Positions 25,651 to 31,608 of a stretch of DNA of 64,000 nt are shown one piece after another. Made by a program: the position numbers and the translations under genes. The notes beneath the pieces were generated by a model that made no database searches, was not told the origin of the DNA, and saw only the letters and a list, made by a program, of their open reading frames with translations. Position 1 is the stretch's first letter. Each line of letters starts with the position of its first letter. The stretch is from an uncultured Bacteroidales bacterium (lineage in GTDB: Bacteria > Bacteroidota > Bacteroidia > Bacteroidales > Paludibacteraceae), in the NCBI GenBank assembly GCA_900317745.1, contig ONHW01000012.1:1-64000 (forward strand). The letters run 5' to 3'.

Positions 25651-25734
25651 GGCGTATAGGTCATTTTGCAGGCTGTTAAAGAGTAAGTGTGTCTCTATGG
25701 GTCATTTTGCAGGCTGTTAGAGACGCACCTATAA
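25651..25734. promoter_or_regulatory. Direct plus inverted repeats upstream of the WYL gene, candidate operator
   Basis: GGTCATTTTGCAGGCTGTTA occurs twice, at 25659-25678 and 25700-25719, 41 bp apart. The second copy is flanked by GTGTCTCTA and TAGAGACGCAC, and the whole is flanked by TATAGGT (25655-25661) and ACCTATA (25728-25734). The -7-like TAATTTTG for the WYL gene is at 25603-25610 (minus). The rest of 25580-25802 shows no gene. Confidence 0.5.
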
Positions 25735-25802
25735 AAACCTCTTCGTTTGGGATTGCGTGGTATGCGGCTTGGGGAGCCGCGTAAACAACCTAATCAATCA
25801 GA

Positions 25803-25830
25803 GGGTGTGTCACACAACGGTGGCACACCC
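25803..25830 (-). terminator. Hairpin terminator after uridine phosphorylase
   Basis: GGGTGTG (25803-25809) and CACACCC (25824-25830), plus GTGTGCCACC/GTGTGTGAC pairing possibilities in the loop, 23 bp after the stop codon. A T-rich run follows on the plus strand (TTTGATTT) and a weaker one on the minus strand. Confidence 0.6.
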
Positions 25831-25853
25831 TTTGATTTCGCGAACGAAAGGAA

Positions 25854-26729
25854 TCAGATACGCTCCAGAACGGTGCGGACGAGTTCCTTGATGCGGGGTT
25901 TGTAGTCGGTGTTAGCCGCTTCGATCTTGCGCTGGGCGATCACGCAGCAGACAGTCATGGCGCGGTGCCCCATGTGCAGAGCCAGACCGGCGATGCAGGA
26001 ACCTTCCATCTCGTAGTTGGTGATACGCTGACCTTCGTAGCGGAAGGCGGTGATCTTCTCGTTGATGTCAGGCACAGCCAGATCGACACGCAGCACGCGG
26101 CCTTGCGGACCATAAAAACCGTTGGCGGCAATGGTGCAACCGCGCATCATATCGTCCTTGGCGATACGGTTGACCAGGTCGGGGTTGGCGGCAACGACGT
26201 AAGGTACGGCGGCTTTCTTGGGATAGCCGATGAAATCCACGAGGGCTTTCTCGAAACCAAGGTCGGCAATCTTGTCGCGATCCTTATAGAACGAGAGCAC
26301 GCCATCGAAGCCGATGGACTTTTGCGAAACAAGGAAAGTGCCCAGAGGAATATCCTCTTGCATGCCTCCGCATGTGCCGATACGTACGATGTCAAGGTGA
26401 CGTTTCTCGGCTTTCTCGGTACGCGTGGCGAAGTCGATGTTAGCGAGTGCGTCGATCTCGTTCATAACGATGTCGCAGTTGTCCGTACCTATACCGGTTG
26501 AGATACACGAGATACGTTTGCCTTGGAACTTACCGGTGATAGTGTGGAACTCGCGCGACTGAACGTCACACTCGATAGAGCCTTCGTCGAAGAACGAGGC
26601 AACCATATTCACGCGATCCTGATCGCCAACGAGGATAACCTTGTCAGCAAGGAACTCGGGTTTGAGGTGCAGATGAAATGCAGAACCGTCTGCATTGATA
26701 ATCAACTGACTTGCAGGGAATGTTTTCAT
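25854..26729 (-). CDS. udp: Uridine phosphorylase-type nucleoside phosphorylase
   Basis: Phosphorolysis of uridine (or another nucleoside) to base and ribose-1-phosphate in pyrimidine salvage. 291 residues of the PNP/UDP family: VILVGDQDRVNMVASFF is the N-terminal strand with the phosphate-binding G-D, then ISCISTGIGTDNCDIVMNEI, VRIGTCGGMQ and a substrate-binding NYEMEGSCIAGLALHMG (the ME pair binds the ribose). Bacteroidetes members of this clade are longer than E. coli Udp (253). Whether it also takes deoxyuridine is not visible. Last gene of the minus-strand block starting at 30141. Confidence 0.92.
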   Translation of the reverse strand: MKTFPASQLIINADGSAFHLHLKPEFLADKVILVGDQDRVNMVASFFDEGSIECDVQSREFHTITGKFQGKRISCISTGIGTDNCDIVMNEIDALANIDFATRTEKAEKRHLDIVRIGTCGGMQEDIPLGTFLVSQKSIGFDGVLSFYKDRDKIADLGFEKALVDFIGYPKKAAVPYVVAANPDLVNRIAKDDMMRGCTIAANGFYGPQGRVLRVDLAVPDINEKITAFRYEGQRITNYEMEGSCIAGLALHMGHRAMTVCCVIAQRKIEAANTDYKPRIKELVRTVLERI

Positions 26730-26790
26730 GATGTATTGTGATAATGTTAGTATTATTATGTGTTATCAGCCATGCATGGCTGATGCATTT

Positions 26791-27102
26791 TTACGCTTCG
26801 CCGCTGCCGAAGGATAGCGGGAATGTAGAGCCGGGAACGGGTTGCTGGCGATTGTTGAGACTGATTTGCCCGAACTGCTTCTCGTACTTGGCAACGTTGT
26901 CCTGAAGAGCAAGAAGGAGGCGTTTGGTGTTCTCGGGAGTCATGATAATACGGCTCTGAACGTTAGCCTGCTGAATACCGGGTAATACACTGGCAAAGTC
27001 AACTACAAACTCCGACTGAGAGTGAGCGATTACAGCCAGATTGGAATATGTGCCTGCAGCCTTATCAGGCGCAATGCTTATGTTCATTTTTTTCTCTTCC
27101 AT
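26791..27102 (-). CDS. DUF3467 protein
   Basis: A 103-residue DUF3467 protein: KKMNISIAPDKAAGTYSNLAVI, HSQSEFVVDFASVLPGIQQANVQSRIIMTPENTKRLLLALQDNVAKYEKQFG in separate recognisable blocks (strand, strand, PxNTKRLLxAL helix). The family is small, widespread in Bacteroidota and of unknown function. It lies between udp and a GT2 glycosyltransferase gene on the same strand; the spacer to the latter is filled by repeats. Confidence 0.88.
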   Translation of the reverse strand: MEEKKMNISIAPDKAAGTYSNLAVIAHSQSEFVVDFASVLPGIQQANVQSRIIMTPENTKRLLLALQDNVAKYEKQFGQISLNNRQQPVPGSTFPLSFGSGEA

Positions 27103-27105
27103 AAA

Positions 27106-27176
27106 ATTATTTACGATTTGGTTATTTACTATTTGTTGATTTATTTACGATATAATTATTTACGATTTGTTGATTT
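27106..27176. repeat. AT-rich direct repeats between GT2 and DUF3467 genes
   Basis: ATTTACGATTTG occurs twice with degenerate copies between (TTATTTACTATTTG, TTATTTACGATAT). The reverse complement, AAATCGTAAAT, is the same motif that fills the gaps before batA (50581-50610) and batB (51596-51625). Confidence 0.6.
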
Positions 27177-27185
27177 GGCGGTTGG

Positions 27186-28433
27186 TTACCAGCGTTTGGA
27201 TTTGGGGCGTAGCGGCTCAATGAGCATCATTACGAGTGAGATAACAGGCAAGACGATTTCCCAGACAGGAAGGAGAAGGAAAGTCTTGGTTGTTCCCCAA
27301 CGGTGCGCCGGGATGTTCAGCAAAACGCACTGCATGATCCAACGCACCAACATTGCACTTGCCGCAATTACAGCCGGTATCCATCCGGCCGGTGCCGGCT
27401 GCTGACAGCCAAGTACGACAAGGATGATCAGCGCTGCGTAAAGCAGACCTCGCGTGAGCGGTTCAAGTCCGAGCCGGAACTTGGAGGACGACTTATACTT
27501 GGGTGCGACACTCAAGTGGCGCCGTTTCTGGCGAAACCAATCGATCAAATTAGTTTTCGGCACACTCCAAGTCAAGCTGTCGCGCGTACAAACGACGGCG
27601 GTATTTGCGGCTGTAGCCACGCGATTGACAAACAGATCATCATCGCCCGCCTTGCTGGTCATCAGGTGGTAGAAGCCGCCCTGCTGAAAGAACAGCCGCT
27701 TGCTATACGCGAGGTTTCGACCTACGCCCATATACGGATGTCCGCAAGCCGCCATACCAAGGTACTGCAAGCCGTTGAACAAGGTGTCGAACTGAATCAT
27801 TCGGTTCAATAATCCCGGTTTGGCAAAGTATGCGCCGAAGCCCAGGACAATTGTGACCGCTTCGCTGACAGACCGCTTCGCTGACAGACCGCTGCGCTGA
27901 GAGACCGCTGCACTGACAGATGGCTGAGCAAAACCCTTCATCATTTCGCTGATCCAGTGTGTGGACTCAGGTCGGCAGTCGGCATCGGTGAGCAGCAGGT
28001 AGTCGTACTGTGCGGCCTTGGCACCGAGTGTGATAGCGAGTTTCTTGGTAGAGCCTACTTTAGCTCCGGCAGGCACGAAGGTCAGTTTGAGATTCCTGTA
28101 GCGCTTCTGCCAATACTCAAGGTAGGTACGCGTATCGTCGATACTGCCGTCGTTCACAACAATCACTTCGAACTCGGGATAGTCCTGCGTGAGCAAGGCT
28201 TGCAGGTAATCGCGGAGGTTCTTCTCCTCGTTACGCGCGCACACAATAACACTCACTCCCGGTTGCTGTACAGGCGAGTCTGCGGATGGCTGCGCAGAAT
28301 CAGCGGCAGGTTGTGACTTGGTTCGCAGAACAGCGGCAAGGATATAGCGCAAGTAGAAGTACACTTGGTACAGGAACATTGCGGCAAAGATGCCGAGTAC
28401 TACTTGTTCTGTCAAGGACCACTGCGTGAGCAT
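27186..28433 (-). CDS. Membrane-bound GT2 family glycosyltransferase with internal 16 bp repeats
   Basis: A 415-residue GT-A fold enzyme. An N-terminal membrane segment (about 11-35) is followed by the GT2 core: VSVIVCARNEEKNLRDYL, VIVVNDGSIDDT, YLLLTDADCRPES (DxD), KAGDDDLFVNRVA and QKRRHLS (QxxRW-like), then two or three C-terminal membrane segments. It may build a surface polysaccharide or glycolipid. The DNA encoding SVSAAVSQRSGLSAKRSVSEAV, just after the DAD motif, is a 16 bp tandem repeat with four units (27855-27918). A change of one unit would shift the frame. A proline and alanine-rich stretch at 39-57 is also repetitive. Confidence 0.9.
   Translation of the reverse strand: MLTQWSLTEQVVLGIFAAMFLYQVYFYLRYILAAVLRTKSQPAADSAQPSADSPVQQPGVSVIVCARNEEKNLRDYLQALLTQDYPEFEVIVVNDGSIDDTRTYLEYWQKRYRNLKLTFVPAGAKVGSTKKLAITLGAKAAQYDYLLLTDADCRPESTHWISEMMKGFAQPSVSAAVSQRSGLSAKRSVSEAVTIVLGFGAYFAKPGLLNRMIQFDTLFNGLQYLGMAACGHPYMGVGRNLAYSKRLFFQQGGFYHLMTSKAGDDDLFVNRVATAANTAVVCTRDSLTWSVPKTNLIDWFRQKRRHLSVAPKYKSSSKFRLGLEPLTRGLLYAALIILVVLGCQQPAPAGWIPAVIAASAMLVRWIMQCVLLNIPAHRWGTTKTFLLLPVWEIVLPVISLVMMLIEPLRPKSKRW
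27855..27918 (-). repeat. 16 bp tandem repeat (4 units) inside the GT2 gene
   Basis: Plus-strand units: GACCGCTTCGCTGACA twice without change, then GACCGCTGCGCTGAGA and GACCGCTGCACTGACA, with a decayed fifth unit (GATGGCTGAGC). Since 16 is not a multiple of 3, unit loss or gain disrupts the reading frame. Confidence 0.85.
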
Positions 28434-28434
28434 T

Positions 28435-28483
28435 TTGTTGAGTGTTGAGTGTTGAGGGTTGATTGTTGAGCGTTGAGTGATTA
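28435..28483. repeat. TTGAG-rich tandem repeat between PCMD and GT2 genes
   Basis: TTGTTGAGTGTTGAGTG-like units with a period of 7-8 bp occupy the whole spacer. The same type of sequence fills the lpdA-nadA gap and appears inside lpdA and folC. Confidence 0.7.
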
Positions 28484-29431
28484 GTATTCAAGCATTACGT
28501 TGTCCACCCAGAGGGTATTGCCTTCACGTCCGACAAACGGCTCCTGCGAACCGGCGGAGAAGTTGATATGCATGTGCGTGGGCGTTTTGGTTCCATCCCA
28601 ACCTTCCTCGATGAAATTAACCATTTTACCTTTGCTGTTCATGGTGTACATGTCGCTCTTGAGTGCCATGTAGGGTTTGTAGAAAGGCTCTTTGGTTATA
28701 TCACCATAGTGTACCTCTATGCGATGTCCGTTCTGCCAGGCGGTGACAGTCTTTTCGAAGAGTTCCATACCTGTGCCGACACGCAGGGCGTGCACATTGC
28801 CGTCGGCATCTTCCCAGCGGTGCTCGAGCAAGATAAACACCTTGGCGCAATCGTGTCCGGCGATTGTTTTGGGCTTGCTACCGCCCTTAGTGCTGGTCAT
28901 TGTTTGCTCGGGCGAAACGTTGCACTTATAGTCGAATACGAGTGCTTTGGGTCGTTTGGTGAACGGAATACCGCACTCAATGTTCTTGTTCGGATTTTCG
29001 GTTGATTTGATTGGCTCGATTGTTCTGCCGGTAAACAGTGTACCACCGGCTACAACAGCGACATTGACTATACCGAGCGCTTTGACCTGCTGCAGTTCAA
29101 CATCCATACGGCAGCAGTATCCTCCGCCTTCGCGTTTTTCGGGTCGCATGGTACAAGCGCCCTTCTCCACTCCGGCAACCTTGGCATAGGCATTACTGCT
29201 TGACCAGGGACTACCGCTGCGGGCATAGTCGTAGGCTTTGTTGACACGGATCGTGTCGGACTTACCGAGGCAGTACAAGGCGCGTGTGTTGCCGCCGATT
29301 ATGCCGCTCTCCTTGATAAGGCGCACAACCCAACTTTCCATATCTCCATAGGGAACAGGTTCAAGTTTCTGGGCAGGGCTGCTTGCGGCGATGAGCAGCA
29401 AGGTAGCTACGATAGAGAAGTAACGTTTCAT
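28481..29431 (-). CDS. PCMD-domain secreted protein
   Basis: 316 residues with a signal peptide (MKRYFSIVATLLLIAASSPAQ). The rest matches the putative carbohydrate metabolism (PCMD) domain family of Bacteroidota: PVPYGDMESWVVR at the start, ALGIVNVAVVAGGTLFTGR, GIPFTKRPKALVFDYKC, HINFSAGSQEP and TLWVDNVMLEY at the end. The family has a jelly-roll fold and is assumed to bind glycans; no enzyme activity is known. Its ATG overlaps the stop of the preceding SGNH-like gene by one base (TAATG), so the two are probably coupled. Confidence 0.85.
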   Translation of the reverse strand: MKRYFSIVATLLLIAASSPAQKLEPVPYGDMESWVVRLIKESGIIGGNTRALYCLGKSDTIRVNKAYDYARSGSPWSSSNAYAKVAGVEKGACTMRPEKREGGGYCCRMDVELQQVKALGIVNVAVVAGGTLFTGRTIEPIKSTENPNKNIECGIPFTKRPKALVFDYKCNVSPEQTMTSTKGGSKPKTIAGHDCAKVFILLEHRWEDADGNVHALRVGTGMELFEKTVTAWQNGHRIEVHYGDITKEPFYKPYMALKSDMYTMNSKGKMVNFIEEGWDGTKTPTHMHINFSAGSQEPFVGREGNTLWVDNVMLEY

Positions 29432-30141
29432 TAACGCAGACGTTTGTTGAGAATATTCTTTTTGTCAGCACGTATAGCCTCAGCGATGAGCGCGGCGACC
29501 TGCTCTGCACCGGCCTGGGTGAGCAAGTTTCCCTCGCGTGCGACCTTGCTTGCAGCAACGGGCGTTGCGGGCTGCACAGGCAGGAAAGCGGCAGCGGTGC
29601 TGTCCAAACCGGCAGTAGTGATCCAATCGAAGGTTATCTGCTCGACATCGATGAGTTGGCGTGCGTCACGCTTGCATAAATGGCGAACGACATCGGGGAA
29701 GATTCCCATGCGGTGCACCTGTGTACCATCGGCAGTGAAGTATCGCGGGGCAGCGGGAGTGAGCCAGATGAGTTTGACACCTTTCTTTTTAGCCGTCTGC
29801 ACAACAGGCAGGAGTTGGGCAAGATAGATGTCGGAAGCAACCTTATCCTCCACCTGCTCGTCAACGGGGAGTTTGCAGATGAGAGCCACGTCGCCTTTGT
29901 TGGCAGGCTCAAGCAAGACATCGGGATCAGCAGGCAGCAAGACGGAAGAAGCCTGTACGTCCACAGTGACCGCGTCATCGAAGAACGGCTGCAGCAACGT
30001 AGCATATCCGACAGCTCCGGTAGCCTCATCGCTAACCATCATCGGATCATCGCCCAAGACAACAACTCGCAGCGGTTGAGGTGCTGCAGTCATCATAACG
30101 CTCAGCATGAGCATAGGAAGGATAAAAAGAAGTTTTTTCAT
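29431..30141 (-). CDS. SGNH-hydrolase-like protein with altered catalytic residues
   Basis: 236 residues with a signal peptide (MKKLLFILPMLMLSVMMTAAP). The layout follows secreted rhamnogalacturonan acetylesterase-type SGNH proteins: a first block VVVLGDDPMM where GDS is expected, GYATLLQPFF, a middle LLPVVQTAKKKGVKLIWLTP, and a last block LLTQAGAEQVAALIAEAI where DxxHxNxxGA is usual. The nucleophile Ser is Asp here and the His is absent, so it should not be an active esterase. It may be a binding protein. First gene of a minus-strand operon with its own promoter. Confidence 0.75.
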   Translation of the reverse strand: MKKLLFILPMLMLSVMMTAAPQPLRVVVLGDDPMMVSDEATGAVGYATLLQPFFDDAVTVDVQASSVLLPADPDVLLEPANKGDVALICKLPVDEQVEDKVASDIYLAQLLPVVQTAKKKGVKLIWLTPAAPRYFTADGTQVHRMGIFPDVVRHLCKRDARQLIDVEQITFDWITTAGLDSTAAAFLPVQPATPVAASKVAREGNLLTQAGAEQVAALIAEAIRADKKNILNKRLR

Positions 30142-30178
30142 ATCTTATATATTTAGCAAGCAAACACAAATCAGGCTA

Positions 30179-30210
30179 CAAAGATACTAATAATTTTGCA
30201 AATATGCAAA
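30179..30210 (-). promoter_or_regulatory. Bacteroidota promoter for the SGNH-like/PCMD operon
   Basis: Minus strand: TTTG (30210-30207), 20 bp spacer, TATCTTTG (30186-30179). The leader is about 30 nt. Confidence 0.85.
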
Positions 30211-30291
30211 CTTTTTTTGATTTTTCTTGCAAATAAATGTTTTTTGTACGCGTTTACGCGCGAAAAGCGGTGTGCTGTTGTCAACAAACGT

Positions 30292-31164
30292 CTATTTTTT
30301 GCGTTTGGCAGAAGTAAGTTTTCGCTCCATGAGGATGTGGGAAATACCCGCTTCGGTGAACGGTTCGCCTACTTTGGCAAAACGAAAGTGACGGTAGAAC
30401 GGCACGGCGTCCAGTTGCGCATGAATGCGGAGGATGTCAGCACCTTGTCGTTTGGCTTCGGCAATGAGGCGGGTGAGAAGTATTCGTCCGTAGCCTTTGC
30501 CATGTTCGAGCGTGAGCATTCGTCCGGCACGGAGTACGCGCGGCGAAGGCACGAGGTTGAACTTTTGGTCGTAGGCAGGAGTATTGTCACCGGGTTGCTC
30601 AAAGAGCCGCGCATAGGCGATAACCTTGCTTGCACGGCGCAGCGCGAGGTGCGTGGCGGTATAATCGATGTTATCTTCGTCCAGGTACATGATACCCTGC
30701 TCGAGGACAAAAACGGAGAATCGCGCTTTGAGGATCTCGTAAATCTCGGCAGCGGAGAGTTCGGCAAACGGTTTGATATACATTTTCAAGCCACGCGGGA
30801 GTGGTGTTTTAGCGTCGGCTTTGGCAGCAACAACGGGATCCCGGTCAAGCAGGCTGCGTTTGATTTGCTCGTAAGCAAACTGGCGAACGGTCAGGAACTT
30901 GTCAAACGGATGCCGGCTGTTGTATTCCTTCATTTGCGCCTCGAGCGCCTTGACTTGTTCGGGATCGGACATCAAAGGATTGAGTACGGCACAGATCTTG
31001 GCGTGCAGGCTACGTGCTGCTTTTTGGGCTTTGGAAGCAGGTCCGCTGTAATACTCCATCTCATAGGTAGTTTCCGCGCCATTACGTATGCGGTGAACTT
31101 TTTTGCTCTTTTTAGAGAGTTTTCCGCTAACCAGAGAGCCATCCGGTCTGTTTACTTTTGCCAT
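30292..31164 (-). CDS. GNAT acetyltransferase (ElaA-like) with an N-terminal extra domain
   Basis: 290 residues. The C-terminal 150 residues are an ElaA-type GNAT domain: LSAAEIYEILKARFSVFVLEQG, YLDEDNIDYTATHLAL, VIAYARLF, LRAGRMLTLEHGKGYGRILLTRLIAEA (acetyl-CoA loop) and AQLDAVPFYRHFRFAKVGEPF. The N-terminal 130 residues are basic, start VNRPDGSLVSGKLSKKSKK, and include YYSGPASKAQKAARSLHAKICA. I do not recognise this part as a known domain; it may bind nucleic acid or ribosomes, which is a guess. The leader of about 210 nt carries the 11-unit repeat array. Confidence 0.88.
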   Translation of the reverse strand: MAKVNRPDGSLVSGKLSKKSKKVHRIRNGAETTYEMEYYSGPASKAQKAARSLHAKICAVLNPLMSDPEQVKALEAQMKEYNSRHPFDKFLTVRQFAYEQIKRSLLDRDPVVAAKADAKTPLPRGLKMYIKPFAELSAAEIYEILKARFSVFVLEQGIMYLDEDNIDYTATHLALRRASKVIAYARLFEQPGDNTPAYDQKFNLVPSPRVLRAGRMLTLEHGKGYGRILLTRLIAEAKRQGADILRIHAQLDAVPFYRHFRFAKVGEPFTEAGISHILMERKLTSAKRKK

Positions 31165-31240
31165 AGAAAAACGATTAAAAGTATATATACTACGTATATA
31201 TAGTATTTGTTGAATAAATTGATTTTTAGCCTATTATCTT

Positions 31241-31361
31241 ACGGTTATCATTCGGTTATGTTCCGGTTATCCTGCGGTAAGGGTCCGATATGGTATCGAA
31301 AATGCATCGGAAACGGATCGGAAACGGATCGGAAACGGACCGAAAGGCTTACGACGGAGGA
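31241..31361. repeat. 11 bp-period array, 11 units, in the GNAT gene leader
   Basis: Eleven successive 11 bp units all have CG at positions 2-3. Early units are ACGGTTATCAT, TCGGTTATGTT and CCGGTTATCCT; late units are TCGGAAACGGA (three identical copies, 31307-31339) and CCGAAAGGCTT. Sequence drifts along the array, but the phase never breaks. It lies downstream of the minus-strand promoter at 31380-31411 and is thus in the 5' leader of the GNAT mRNA. Confidence 0.85.
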
Positions 31362-31379
31362 TATTTAGCAAATCGGGTA

Positions 31380-31411
31380 CAAAGGTACGAAAAAAAAGTG
31401 AAATATGCAAA
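31380..31411 (-). promoter_or_regulatory. Bacteroidota promoter for the GNAT gene
   Basis: Minus strand: TTTG (31411-31408), 20 bp spacer, TACCTTTG (31387-31380). It is divergent from the BspA-like promoter at 31480. Confidence 0.8.
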
Positions 31412-31479
31412 TGTTCGTGCAAAAAGATGCAGAAAAAATGAAAAAAAGTGCGAATTATTTGCATAAAAAGCGAGAATTA

Positions 31480-31511
31480 TTTGCATATATGCAAAATTTT
31501 TTGTATCTTTG
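31480..31511 (+). promoter_or_regulatory. Bacteroidota promoter for the second BspA-like gene
   Basis: TTTG (31480-31483), 20 bp spacer, TATCTTTG (31504-31511). The leader is about 90 nt. A TTTGCATATATGCAAA palindrome overlaps the -33 box. Confidence 0.85.
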
Positions 31512-31608
31512 CAGCGCGTAAAAAGTGACAGGCAGGAAAGAGCCGGTCACGGGAAGTATGGAGAAGAGGGAACAGAAAAAAAAAGCAACTTATTAAAACC
31601 GTACTTAT

